Assembly (NCBI GenBank): GCA_016841875.1
Contig: JAENYG010000001.1
Span: 203,247-257,328, forward strand
Direction: 5' to 3'
DNA length: 54,082 nucleotides
From: Syntrophomonas sp.
Lineage (GTDB): Bacteria; Bacillota; Syntrophomonadia; Syntrophomonadales; Syntrophomonadaceae
The notes below the pieces were generated by a model, which ran no database searches, was not told the DNA's origin, and saw nothing but the letters and a program-made list of their open reading frames with translations. Below are positions 33,119 to 42,254 of this stretch, piece after piece (positions within the stretch are counted from its first letter, which is position 1; every line of letters begins with the position of its first letter). Both the position numbers and the translations under genes were made by a program.

Positions 33119-34177
33119 ATGCCTACCAAACTTAGTCGTCGTAATTTTGTTAAATTATGCGCAGGTGGAGCCGCGGCGATATCCCTGTCAGGATACCTGG
33201 CACCTTTCATGAAGGAAGCAGTAGCTGCAGGTGCTCCTCCGGTTATTTGGATACAGGGCGGAAGTTGTTCAGGATGTTCTGTATCTATTTTGAACTCTGT
33301 ACATCCTGATATTGAAAAAGTTTTACTCGAAGTAATAAGTCTGCGTTACCACCAGACGGTTATGGCTGCCTCAGGTGATTTAGCCACTGATGTAATATTC
33401 AAAACTGCTGAAGAAAATCCAGGTGGCTTTGTCCTGGTTGTTGAAGGTGCTATCCCCGTTGCAGCAGATGGTAAATACTGCTTAATCGGGAAAAGAAACG
33501 GTGAGGATCTTACCTTTTTGGATGCAGTAAAAGAAGTTGGAAGTCAGGCTATGGCAATATTAAGTGTTGGTACCTGTTCGTCATTCGGAGGGATTCCAGC
33601 TACTCCGCCTAATCCAACTGATTGCAAACCGGTAAGTGACATAGTCAAGAATGTACCGATTATTAATATCCCCGGCTGTCCTCCACATCCAGACTGGATC
33701 GTTGGAACAATAGCCCATATATTACTTTATGGAATGCCTGAAGTGGATACATTTGGTCGTCCTACTATGTTCTTTGACGGGATAATTCACGATAACTGCC
33801 AGAGAAGACAGTATTTTGATAATGCAATTTTTGCCAAAAAATTTGGTGATCCCGGTTGCTTGCTGGAATTAGGATGTAAAGGACCTATAGCCCACTGCGA
33901 TACAACATATCGCCTGTGGAATAATGGAGTGAATACCTGCATAAAGGCAGGCGGACCATGTATAGCTTGTACGGAACCCGAATTCCCTGGCTGGCCTATA
34001 TTTGAAAGGATCCCTGAAATGCCGATAGCACCTGGCATTACCGCAACCGTCGATCAGATAGGCGGCGTTCTCGGTGCAGCAGCGGTAGTAGGTATTGCCG
34101 GACATTTAGCCGGTAATGTGCTGACCGGTCGTATCGGCCCTAAGAAAAACCACGATGAGAAAGAGGGTGACGATTAA
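33119..34177 (+). CDS. [NiFe] hydrogenase small subunit, Tat-exported
   Basis: A 352-residue small subunit. It starts with a twin-arginine signal (SRRNFVKLCAGG, hydrophobic core to about residue 37). Iron-sulfur ligands follow in order: GGSCSGCSVS, GTCSSFGG, PGCPPHPDW for the proximal cluster, then 'CLLELGCKGP' and 'GGPCIACTEPEFPG' for the other two. A C-terminal hydrophobic helix ('GVLGAAAVVGIAGHLAG') anchors it to the membrane with a charged tail inside. It carries electrons from the active site to the cytochrome b encoded downstream. This architecture is that of group 1 membrane-bound hydrogenases. GGGGGGAAG precedes the ATG; the stop overlaps the next ATG by one base. Confidence 0.96.
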   Translation: MPTKLSRRNFVKLCAGGAAAISLSGYLAPFMKEAVAAGAPPVIWIQGGSCSGCSVSILNSVHPDIEKVLLEVISLRYHQTVMAASGDLATDVIFKTAEENPGGFVLVVEGAIPVAADGKYCLIGKRNGEDLTFLDAVKEVGSQAMAILSVGTCSSFGGIPATPPNPTDCKPVSDIVKNVPIINIPGCPPHPDWIVGTIAHILLYGMPEVDTFGRPTMFFDGIIHDNCQRRQYFDNAIFAKKFGDPGCLLELGCKGPIAHCDTTYRLWNNGVNTCIKAGGPCIACTEPEFPGWPIFERIPEMPIAPGITATVDQIGGVLGAAAVVGIAGHLAGNVLTGRIGPKKNHDEKEGDD

Positions 34178-35619
34178 TGGCAGAAAAGATAATAATAGAT
34201 CCAATCACTCGACTTGAAGGCCATCTGGCGGTTGAGGTAGAAGTAGAAGGCGGCGTAGTAACTGATGCCAAGTCTATGGGGATGATGTTCAGAGGACTGG
34301 AACTTATTATGAAGGATCGTGACCCCAGAGACGCCGTACAGATCACTCAGAGAATCTGTGGTGTATGCCCGGTAGCACACGGTACTGCTGCAACCCTATC
34401 CTTAGACAATGCTTTTGGAATTGAACCACCACCCAATGGAAGGATAATCAGAAACCTGATATTGGGAGCCAACTATGTACAATCTCATATTCTGCACTTT
34501 TTTCACCTGGCAGCTCTGGATTTTGTAAAGGGTCCGGATGTGCCGCCTTTTATTCCGCGCTATGAAGGAGATTATCGTCTTCCGGAGGCGGTTAATAAAG
34601 CTGCTGTGGATGCATATTTACAAGCACTTAAAGTTCGTGCTAAGGCTCATGAAATGACAGCCTTATGGGGAGGAAAAATGCCTCACCAACAGGCTATAGT
34701 GCCTGGCGGAACTACTGAAGTACCTGATGCTCAGAAAATAATAGACTTTAAGTATCGGCTTAAAGAGTGTATCGATTTTATAGACAATGTTTATATTCCC
34801 ATAGTATATGCAGTAGCAGATGCTTATCCAGATTACTGGGAAATTGGAGCCGGATGTATGAATATGCTTTCTTATGGTGCTCTGCCTTTGGAAGAGGGTA
34901 TGGATCATGTTAAGAAAGAAAAATTCTTCCCCTCCGGTATTTACCTGCAGGGTCAGTATAAAGATTTCGATCCGGCAATGATTGCTGAAGAAGTCAAATA
35001 TTCCTGGTATGCTGATGATACCGGCGGCAATAAACCTACTGAAGCTGTAGTTACGCCGGATGTGGAAAAGAAGGAAGCATACTCCTTTGTTAAAGCTCCC
35101 AGATACAATGGTCAGCCTATGGAAGTTGGTCCTCTGGCCAGATTATGGGTAATGAAACAAAAGGACGTAGTCGGACTGGGCAATAAGGCCTTCTCAACTC
35201 TGGGACGTCATTTTGCAAGGGCAGTTGAATGTTCAATGGTTGCCCATGCCATGGATGAATGGGTTGGTCAATTAGTACCCGGTCAGCCAGTAACTACTCC
35301 TCATGAAATACCCGCATCCGCACAGGGTATGGGACTTACCGAAGCACCTCGTGGAGCACTGGGACACTGGAACAAGATCGAACACCAGCGGACAGCCGTA
35401 TACAATGCAATCGTTCCTACTACCTGGAATGCTTCGCCAAGAGATGGTAAGGGTACTCCAGGTCCCTTTGAACAGTCCCTGATTGGTACTTCGATAAAAG
35501 ATCCTGCCAACCCATATGAAATAGTAAGGATAATCAGGGCTTATGATCCCTGCCTGGCATGTGCAATACATCTCATGACCCCTGATAAAAAGCTGATTAG
35601 CAAGTATGCCGTCTGTTAG
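34177..35619 (+). CDS. [NiFe] hydrogenase large subunit
   Basis: The 480-residue catalytic subunit. Nickel-iron ligands are in RICGVCPVAHG (about residues 59-69) and DPCLACAIH near the C-terminus. The 15 residues after that His (LMTPDKKLISKYAVC) are the extension removed by the maturation protease once nickel is in. There is no signal peptide, so it is expected to be co-exported with the small subunit by Tat. Length is on the short side of group 1 enzymes but the core motifs are complete. Direction in the cell (uptake or H2 release by reverse electron flow) cannot be read from sequence. Confidence 0.96.
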   Translation: MAEKIIIDPITRLEGHLAVEVEVEGGVVTDAKSMGMMFRGLELIMKDRDPRDAVQITQRICGVCPVAHGTAATLSLDNAFGIEPPPNGRIIRNLILGANYVQSHILHFFHLAALDFVKGPDVPPFIPRYEGDYRLPEAVNKAAVDAYLQALKVRAKAHEMTALWGGKMPHQQAIVPGGTTEVPDAQKIIDFKYRLKECIDFIDNVYIPIVYAVADAYPDYWEIGAGCMNMLSYGALPLEEGMDHVKKEKFFPSGIYLQGQYKDFDPAMIAEEVKYSWYADDTGGNKPTEAVVTPDVEKKEAYSFVKAPRYNGQPMEVGPLARLWVMKQKDVVGLGNKAFSTLGRHFARAVECSMVAHAMDEWVGQLVPGQPVTTPHEIPASAQGMGLTEAPRGALGHWNKIEHQRTAVYNAIVPTTWNASPRDGKGTPGPFEQSLIGTSIKDPANPYEIVRIIRAYDPCLACAIHLMTPDKKLISKYAVC

Positions 35620-35630
35620 GGGGGATTTTG

Positions 35631-36263
35631 ATGGTTAAACAGATGGAACAAAGACATTCAATTTGGCTCAGGATATTTCACTGGACGAATATGATTGCGA
35701 TCACCCTTCTGGCGCTGACCGGGTTTTATATTCATGCTCCAGAGTCTTTCAGACTCTTCAGCAATATGGATACACCCCGGATGATTCACTTTGCTATGGC
35801 ATATGTGCTGGTAGTTGGAGTTTTCGGTCGTGTTTACTATGCAATTGTGGCTAAAGACGCCAAAAACGTTCTTTTCAATCCTATACCAGACATCAAGAAT
35901 CTTCCCAGCATGATGAAGTACTATCTATTTTTGAGCGACAGCCATCCTGATTATGGCAAGTACAATCCCGGTCAAAAGATGATGTACACTGGCTGGTTAG
36001 TTTTAGCAATCTGTATGATGATCACCGGATTCACCCTCTACAACCCCAATGCATTCATGGCCCTGGGGGGCAGTATGGGTGGATTGATCGCAGTAAGAGT
36101 AATTCATTATGTAATTACCTGGCTTTTTGTGCTGTCAGTTCTAGCTCATGTATATCTGGACCTTTCCGAAGGAATTCCTGTATTGGTATCTATGTTTACA
36201 GGTAAAATTCCCAAGGGTTTCCATGATAGTGCTCATGCTGATGACAAAAGTATAGGAGCCTAA
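35631..36263 (+). CDS. Hydrogenase b-type cytochrome subunit
   Basis: A 210-residue integral membrane cytochrome with four hydrophobic helices. Likely haem ligands are His in 'LRIFHWTNMIAITLL', in 'HFAMAYVLVVGVFGRVY', and a pair in the last helices ('VIHYVITWLFVLSVLAHVYLD' region). It couples the small subunit to the quinone pool. I chose the ATG at 35631, seven bases after GGGGGG, over the TTG before it. It follows the large subunit by 11 bases. Confidence 0.93.
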   Translation: MVKQMEQRHSIWLRIFHWTNMIAITLLALTGFYIHAPESFRLFSNMDTPRMIHFAMAYVLVVGVFGRVYYAIVAKDAKNVLFNPIPDIKNLPSMMKYYLFLSDSHPDYGKYNPGQKMMYTGWLVLAICMMITGFTLYNPNAFMALGGSMGGLIAVRVIHYVITWLFVLSVLAHVYLDLSEGIPVLVSMFTGKIPKGFHDSAHADDKSIGA

Positions 36264-36275
36264 GGAGGCTGTTGA

Positions 36276-36743
36276 TTGAGCAAAATTGCTATAGTAGGAA
36301 TCGGCAATTTATTAATGCAGGATGAAGGAGTCGGTATTCACATTATTAACCGTCTGGCAGAAATGAAATGCCTTCCAGAAGAAGTTGATTTGATTGATGC
36401 AGGTGTAAACAGTTATGACATGTTAGATATTTTTAGCAATTACGAAATTCTAATACTGATAGATGCTATGCAGGCTGGGGGAGACCCCGGTACGATATAT
36501 CGAGCACCTCTGGAAGAACTAGGTTTACAACCTGACAGCAACATCACTTCGCTTCATGAGATGCACTTTGTTGAGGCAGTTAGTATGGCCAAGTTAATGG
36601 GTTACGAACCTGAAATTCTGGTATTTGGTATTGAACCGGAAGTTATGAAAATGGGCATGGAACTTACTCCTGGGATTCAATCTAAATTGCCCCGGGTAAT
36701 TGAACTTATTCAACAGGATATAGAAAACATTATGACCAGGTAA
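36276..36743 (+). CDS. Hydrogenase maturation endopeptidase
   Basis: A 155-residue HyaD/HycI-type protease: 'GIGNLLMQDEGVGIHIINRL' (nickel-sensing Asp/Glu), 'DLIDAGVNSYDML', 'LIDAMQAGGDPGTIYR', 'LHEMHFVEAVSMAKLMG' with His, and 'FGIEPEVMKMGMELTP'. It checks for nickel and clips the C-terminal extension of the large subunit. It starts at TTG with AAGGAGG upstream, 12 bases after the cytochrome gene. A terminator follows. Confidence 0.93.
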   Translation: MSKIAIVGIGNLLMQDEGVGIHIINRLAEMKCLPEEVDLIDAGVNSYDMLDIFSNYEILILIDAMQAGGDPGTIYRAPLEELGLQPDSNITSLHEMHFVEAVSMAKLMGYEPEILVFGIEPEVMKMGMELTPGIQSKLPRVIELIQQDIENIMTR

Positions 36744-36816
36744 TTGGTCTAAATACAAAATGATGCATTAGCCTTGTTTAGATGCAGCATATTTTACCGG
36801 TCAATAGATGTCCATT

Positions 36817-36867
36817 ACGGGTGGATTGGGAAGTACCCCGATCTGCCCGTTTGGATAGTTTTTTTTT
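36817..36867 (+). terminator. Terminator between hydrogenase and hypF units
   Basis: An imperfect stem ACGGGTGGATTGGG / CCCCGATCTGCCCGT (36817-36850) is followed, after eight bases, by nine T residues (36859-36867). It divides the structural genes from hypF-C-D-E, which probably have their own promoter in the remaining 80 bases. Confidence 0.6.
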
Positions 36868-36949
36868 GTAATGAATTACATTAAGTAGATCCTGCTCAGG
36901 GCAGGGTAATTAATGTAACAACGTAAGAGATTAAAAAGCAGGTATTTTT

Positions 36950-39217
36950 ATGCAATTGAACAATGCGTGCTACAAAATGCAGATTAATGGTATAGTTCAG
37001 GGGGTTGGATTTAGACCTCACGTTTTTCGCCTGGCATCCGAGCTGGGCTTGAGCGGGTGGGTATTAAATTCATCTTACGGGGTTTTCATCGAGATTGAGG
37101 GTACACCTGACAATTTAGATGAATTCGTGCATAGAATCATTGAATCCCCCCCTCCCCTGGCACTTATCCGAGAATATACCGTGGAGGAAATCGATCCTCC
37201 TGGTTATGAATGTTTTAGCATCAAGGAAAGCGAAAACGACGATAACAGAAATGTTATGATATCGCCGGATATTGCCACTTGCTATGAATGCCGACGTGAT
37301 ATATCTGCCCCGGCTGATCGACGCTATTTATATCCTTTTACCAACTGCACCAACTGCGGTCCTCGTTTTACTATAATCAAAGATGTGCCCTATGACCGCG
37401 CCAAAACTACTATGGCTTCCTTTCCTATGTGTCCCACCTGCCAGAAAGAATATGAAGATCCTTTGAACCGGCGGTTTCATGCTCAACCCAATGCCTGTCC
37501 GGTGTGTGGACCGCACATCACGCTGATCAATAGCAGACAGGAAAGAGCCGCTGAAAGTGTTAGTGATTTATTGAAAAAGGGCTTTATTGTTGCAGTTAAA
37601 GGGCTGGGGGGATTTCATCTGGCTGCCGATGCCCGGAATCGGGAAGCAGTAGCTCAGCTCAGACAGCGTAAAAAGCGTGATGCCAAACCATTTGCAGTTA
37701 TGCCCAGAGACCTGGAAACAGCCCGTATCTATTGTAAGATAAGCCCTGATGAGGAGCAGTTTTTAATCTCCCGCCAGGCACCAATAGTAGTTATGCAGAC
37801 TCGTGATAAAAATGGGCTTCCCGGAGATATAATTCATCCCGGTCTTAACACCCTGGGGGTAATGCTGCCTTACACTCCTCTGCATTTTCTTTTATTTGAT
37901 GATGATCTGGATATACTTATCATGACCAGTGCTAATATAAGCGATGAACCCTTAATAATAAATAACGAAGACGCAATCGAAAAACTAAACGATGTCGCTG
38001 ATTATTTTCTTATACATGATCGTGATATTTATAACCCCTGTGATGATTCGGTTATAAGTGTTACTCCTCAGGGAACTGCACATTTTTTCAGGAGAGCCAG
38101 AGGTTATGTACCAGGTGCGATTCGAATTCCCACTTCCTCCCGGCCGATACTGGCAGTGGGAAGTGAATTAAAAAACACTTTTTGTATGACCAGAGGTAAC
38201 GAAGCTTATTTGAGTCAGCACTGGGGAGACCTGAACCATTATAACAACTACTTGAATTTCCTTAATGGCATAGAAAAATTTAAAAATATGCTGGCAGTGC
38301 AGCCTGAAATAATAGTTCATGACCTTCATCCAGAATACCAGGCTACCCGCTGGGCCAAAGCCCAAAAAGAGGTAGAACTGATCGGAGTACAGCATCACCA
38401 TGCTCACCTGGCTTCGGTCATGGCTGAACACGGCTTAGCAGGTGAAGTATTAGGACTTGTCTGCGACGGCAGCGGTTGGGGATGTGATGGGGCAGTCTGG
38501 GGATGTGAAGTTTTAAGAGGTGATTATCAAAGCTTTTCTCGTCTGGGGCATTTAAAATATCTGCCCCTGGTAGGGGGGGATCTGAGCAGCAGACGACCGT
38601 ACCGTATGGCCTTCATATATCTGGTATCAGCCCTTGGTGATAAAGGAATTGAAGAAGCTGGAAAATTATTACCTGATCTGCAGCCTGTAGAAAGAGATTT
38701 AATCCTGCAGCGCTTTGATAGTCAGAGCGAAATATTTACTTCTTCCTGCGGCAGGCTTTTTGATGCAGCAGGTGCAATACTGGGAATAAGTCCAATAAAT
38801 CACTATGAAGGACAGGCCGCCATTGAAATGGAAGCCTGTGCAGACAGAAATATCCGTGGCATATATGAATATTCTATTGAGACGAATGCTGATATGATAA
38901 TAATGAACAGCCTGCCCATGTGGTCAGAAATGATCATGGATATTAATAAAAACCTGCCGAGAGGTACCATAGCCGGAAAATTTCACACAACTATAAGTGA
39001 TATGTTTCTTAAAGCACTTATTAAAGCCAGAGAAAATACCGGATTGAATAGAGTCGTATTAAGCGGTGGTGTTTTTCATAACCAGATAATATTGTTAGGA
39101 TTAATTCAAAGCTTAACCGGCAGTGGATTTGAAGTATACCAGCACCAGCAGGTTCCGCCTGGAGATGGTGGTATTTCGCTGGGGCAGACAGTAATAGCAA
39201 ACGAGAGGGGAATGTAA
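36950..39217 (+). CDS. hypF: Carbamoyltransferase for hydrogenase maturation
   Basis: A 755-residue HypF with all domains in order: acylphosphatase ('GIVQGVGFRPHVFRLA', residues 1-95), two four-Cys zinc fingers ('CYEC...CTNC' and 'CPTC...CPVC', about 108-185), a YrdC-like domain (about 200-380, 'KGLGGFHLAADARN', 'KRDAKPFAVM'), and a Kae1-like domain ('HDLHPEYQATRWA', 'QHHHAHLASVMAEHG', 'VVLSGGVFHNQ'). It makes the thiocarboxamide on HypE from carbamoyl phosphate, the source of the cyanide ligands. First gene of the hypFCDE unit, ending one base before hypC. Confidence 0.97.
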   Translation: MQLNNACYKMQINGIVQGVGFRPHVFRLASELGLSGWVLNSSYGVFIEIEGTPDNLDEFVHRIIESPPPLALIREYTVEEIDPPGYECFSIKESENDDNRNVMISPDIATCYECRRDISAPADRRYLYPFTNCTNCGPRFTIIKDVPYDRAKTTMASFPMCPTCQKEYEDPLNRRFHAQPNACPVCGPHITLINSRQERAAESVSDLLKKGFIVAVKGLGGFHLAADARNREAVAQLRQRKKRDAKPFAVMPRDLETARIYCKISPDEEQFLISRQAPIVVMQTRDKNGLPGDIIHPGLNTLGVMLPYTPLHFLLFDDDLDILIMTSANISDEPLIINNEDAIEKLNDVADYFLIHDRDIYNPCDDSVISVTPQGTAHFFRRARGYVPGAIRIPTSSRPILAVGSELKNTFCMTRGNEAYLSQHWGDLNHYNNYLNFLNGIEKFKNMLAVQPEIIVHDLHPEYQATRWAKAQKEVELIGVQHHHAHLASVMAEHGLAGEVLGLVCDGSGWGCDGAVWGCEVLRGDYQSFSRLGHLKYLPLVGGDLSSRRPYRMAFIYLVSALGDKGIEEAGKLLPDLQPVERDLILQRFDSQSEIFTSSCGRLFDAAGAILGISPINHYEGQAAIEMEACADRNIRGIYEYSIETNADMIIMNSLPMWSEMIMDINKNLPRGTIAGKFHTTISDMFLKALIKARENTGLNRVVLSGGVFHNQIILLGLIQSLTGSGFEVYQHQQVPPGDGGISLGQTVIANERGM

Positions 39218-39218
39218 T

Positions 39219-39461
39219 ATGTGTCTTGGTGTACCCGGTAAAATAATATCCATATCAGAAAATAATGTTGCGGTAGTCGATGTAAATGCCAATCAGGTAG
39301 AAATAAGTATAGTATTGACTCCTGATGCCCAAATCGGACAGTGGGTACTGGTCCATGCCGGTTTTGCCATGCAGATTATGGACGAAAGTGAAGCCGAAGA
39401 GTCACTAGCCTTGATGCTGGAGTTACAGAAGATCAGGGAGACCTTTTCATATGAACAATAA
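39219..39461 (+). CDS. hypC: Hydrogenase assembly chaperone
   Basis: An 80-residue HypC/HybG-family protein: starts MCLGVPGKI with the essential Cys2, then 'VDVNANQVEISIVL', 'GQWVLVHAGFAMQIMDESEAEE'. With HypD it carries the Fe(CN)2CO unit to the large subunit. It overlaps hypD by 11 bases. Confidence 0.96.
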   Translation: MCLGVPGKIISISENNVAVVDVNANQVEISIVLTPDAQIGQWVLVHAGFAMQIMDESEAEESLALMLELQKIRETFSYEQ

Positions 39462-40533
39462 TAAAGCTATCATGCAGGACATGATAAGAGAGATCCAGGC
39501 CGAGACTCAGAGTATTTCCATGATGGAAGTATGTGGAACTCATACTATGGCTATCGCTAAAAGTGGCATCCGAGATCTGCTGCCAGACAACATTAAACTT
39601 ATTTCTGGACCTGGATGTCCGGTGTGTGTAACTGCTCAGGGGGATATTGATGCAGTAATTGAGCTGGTAAATCAGCAGGATCTTATTCTGGCTACCTTCG
39701 GGGATATGATGAGAGTACCTGGTACCAGCTCTTCACTGCAGGAAGCCAGAGGAAAAGGTGCGGACATCCGAGTTGTATATTCCCCTATGGACGCTGTAGA
39801 AATGGCCAGAAATTACCCCACCCGGGAAGTGGTTTTTCTAGGCATAGGTTTTGAGACTACTGCTCCACCGGTTGGAGCCAGCATCGAGGCAGCCCGGGCT
39901 ATGCAGACAAAAAATTATTCCGTTCTTTCCCTGCACAAACTGGTCCCCCCGGCTCTGGAAGTCATATTTTCCGATCCTGATATTAAGGTGGATGCCCTTA
40001 TTTGCCCGGGGCATGTTTCACTGGTCATAGGTTTGGACCCCTATCGAGAACTGGCTGAAAAATATCACAAGCCCTGTGTTATAACCGGCTTTGATAACGC
40101 AGATATACTACAGGGTATACTGATGATACTGCTGCAATTCAAACAGAAGCAGGCCCGGGCTGAAATACAATATCGCCGGGCAGTAAAAGAAAAAGGGAAT
40201 CCAGTGGCACAAAATGTATTAAAACGTGTTTTCAAAGAAGTGGATACTCGCTGGCGCGGTCTGGGTGAAATACCCGGCAGCGGCCTGGAGATAAGCGATG
40301 AGTACAGCGCCTATAATGCCCGTCATAGATTTGATATACCAGATATCGAGGATATCCCTATTAAAGGCTGTTCCTGCGGCGAAATATTGACCGGCAAAAT
40401 ATCTCCTCACGACTGCCCTCTATTTGGCAGCGCATGCAATCCATTAAATCCTATCGGCCCCTGCATGGTTTCTCATGAGGGTGCCTGTGCCGCTTATTAT
40501 AGATACACTCCATTGAGAGGAGAAATTAGATGA
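39451..40533 (+). CDS. hypD: Fe(CN)2CO scaffold protein
   Basis: A 360-residue HypD with its conserved blocks: 'MEVCGTHTMAIAKSGIRDLLP', 'GPGCPVCVT', 'TFGDMMRVPGTSSSL', 'GIGFETTAPP', 'CPGHVSLVIG', and a C-terminal Cys-rich region for its [4Fe-4S] cluster ('GCSCGEIL', 'CPLFGSACNPLNPIGPCMVS'). It is the platform where iron receives its CO and cyanide ligands. It overlaps hypC and hypE. Confidence 0.97.
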   Translation: MNNNKAIMQDMIREIQAETQSISMMEVCGTHTMAIAKSGIRDLLPDNIKLISGPGCPVCVTAQGDIDAVIELVNQQDLILATFGDMMRVPGTSSSLQEARGKGADIRVVYSPMDAVEMARNYPTREVVFLGIGFETTAPPVGASIEAARAMQTKNYSVLSLHKLVPPALEVIFSDPDIKVDALICPGHVSLVIGLDPYRELAEKYHKPCVITGFDNADILQGILMILLQFKQKQARAEIQYRRAVKEKGNPVAQNVLKRVFKEVDTRWRGLGEIPGSGLEISDEYSAYNARHRFDIPDIEDIPIKGCSCGEILTGKISPHDCPLFGSACNPLNPIGPCMVSHEGACAAYYRYTPLRGEIR

Positions 40534-41540
40534 AAACAGACAGAATATTAATGGCTCATGGAAGCGGGGGCTTAATGAGCCAGCAGCTGATAGATGAAGT
40601 ATTTAAAAAAGCCTGGCGTAATCCTTATCTAGATCCCATGATGGATGGTGCTCTGCTGGAACTCCCTCCAGGGAAAGTTGTAATGTCGACGGATTCTTTC
40701 GTGATCACACCTATCTTTTTCCCGGGTGGTGATATAGGTAAGCTTTCCGTTTGCGGTACGGTCAATGATCTCCTGGCCTGCGGTGCCAGACCTTTATATT
40801 TATCTGCTGCTTTCATAATTGAGGAAGGTCTTCTTTTAGCAGATTTGAAAAAAATCGTGTCATCTATGGCCGATACTGCAAATGAAGCAGGTGTGAAACT
40901 GGTTACGGGCGATACCAAAGTAGTAGAAAAAGGAAGTGCCGACGGTATATTCATTAATACTACCGGGGTGGGCATAATAAGTTCTGGCATCGAATACCGC
41001 CCGGATAGGATTACCAGAAGCAGCCATATTATTGTTACAGGGTATATGGGAGACCATGGACTTTCAATATTAGCTCAGAGAGAGGGTTTGAGTTTTGGCA
41101 CCCCTGCGGTAAGCGACTGCGCACCGCTTATAAAAATCGGGGCAGCTCTAGCCCAATATGGGGATAAGATCAAATGTATGCGCGACCCTACCCGGGGAGG
41201 ATTGGCTACAGTTCTAAATGAACTAGCCCAGCAATCCGGACTGGGAATGCTGGTTCAGGAAGAAAAAATACCTGTTTCTCCAGTGGTGCAGGGAGCCTGC
41301 GATATGCTGGGTCTAGATCCCCTCTACATGGCCAACGAGGGCAAGATGGTGATAGTAGTGGAAGCTGACATCTCATCCCAGGTATTGAACGACCTCAGAT
41401 TATTGGATGAAGCCAGAGAGACAGCTATTATAGGAGAAGTAACAAAAGAGCCGGCTGGAATGGTATTAATTGAAACCAGATTAGGTGCTAAACGCATTCT
41501 GGGCATGTTAGAGGGAGAACACGTCCCCCGTATATGTTAG
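40530..41540 (+). CDS. hypE: Hydrogenase maturation dehydratase
   Basis: A 336-residue HypE of the PurM/SelD fold ('AHGSGGLMSQQLI', 'STDSFVITPIFFPGGDIGKLSVCGTVND' region, 'GDTKVV', 'MRDPTRGGLATVLNELA') ending in PRIC, whose terminal Cys carries the thiocarboxamide dehydrated to thiocyanate. It overlaps hypD by 4 bases. All of HypA-F are thus encoded in this window. Confidence 0.97.
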   Translation: MKTDRILMAHGSGGLMSQQLIDEVFKKAWRNPYLDPMMDGALLELPPGKVVMSTDSFVITPIFFPGGDIGKLSVCGTVNDLLACGARPLYLSAAFIIEEGLLLADLKKIVSSMADTANEAGVKLVTGDTKVVEKGSADGIFINTTGVGIISSGIEYRPDRITRSSHIIVTGYMGDHGLSILAQREGLSFGTPAVSDCAPLIKIGAALAQYGDKIKCMRDPTRGGLATVLNELAQQSGLGMLVQEEKIPVSPVVQGACDMLGLDPLYMANEGKMVIVVEADISSQVLNDLRLLDEARETAIIGEVTKEPAGMVLIETRLGAKRILGMLEGEHVPRIC

Positions 41541-41627
41541 AATCAACATTGCTGTTCGGAGCAGGCCCATGATAGAATAAATATATTCCGTAAGCACTTT
41601 TGGCAGGATTAAGGAGGTATAGGACAT

Positions 41628-41975
41628 ATGGCGGAAAAAGTCGATAAACTGGTAGTGCTATGGACCAGTGGTGACCGCAGTGTAGCTGAACATATGGTTT
41701 TCATGTATACCTTGAACTCCAAACTGCACAGCTGGTGGGATGAAGTTACCCTTCTGATATGGGGTGCATCCACCAGTTTGATTGCTGTTGATGAAGAACT
41801 GCAGGAACAATTACCCTTGATGAAAGAGGCCGGAGTTAATCTGCTGGCATGCAAGAGATGCGCAGATATCCTGGGAGTAAGCAGTAAACTCGAGGATTTG
41901 GGAATAGAAGTCAAATACATGGGGCAACCGTTTACTGAAATATTAAAAGGTGATTATAAACTGATCACCATTTAG
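41628..41975 (+). CDS. DsrE-like small protein
   Basis: A 115-residue DsrE/DsrF-fold protein ('KLVVLWTSGDRSVAEHMVFMYT', 'VTLLIWGASTSLIA', 'EAGVNLLACKRCADILGVSSKLEDLGIEVKYMG'). Cys in 'LACKRCAD' matches the position of the sulfur-relay or redox Cys in relatives. AAGGAGG precedes the ATG. It follows hypE by 87 bases with no terminator between and ends at a strong one, so it may ride on the hyp transcript. Its task there is not known. Confidence 0.85.
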   Translation: MAEKVDKLVVLWTSGDRSVAEHMVFMYTLNSKLHSWWDEVTLLIWGASTSLIAVDEELQEQLPLMKEAGVNLLACKRCADILGVSSKLEDLGIEVKYMGQPFTEILKGDYKLITI

Positions 41976-42015
41976 TCCAGCCATCTTAATTGGCTCCAGC
42001 AAAAAGTATAATTAT

Positions 42016-42041
42016 AACCGCCGCCCAGGCGGTTTTTTTTT
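42016..42041 (+). terminator. Terminator of the hyp-dsrE transcript
   Basis: AACCGCC (42016-42022) pairs with GGCGGTT (42028-42034) around a five-base loop, followed by an unbroken T-run to 42041. The rest of the 279-base gap to 42255 is AT-rich with no clear structure. Confidence 0.92.
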
Positions 42042-42254
42042 GATCTATAAATTTTTCTGCTGCCGATTCGGAATAATTATTTATAAGGTCCTTTATCATG
42101 GATTAAACAATAACATTGCAAAAACTATTACTTCTCGTAAATATATTTGTCTTTTTTTGTAATTGAGAGTAAGATAATATTGATAGGTGTCGAATGTCGG
42201 GAGCAGTATCGTCTAGATTGTTAAATAATAGTCTGATTTCTAGGGGGGTTAACA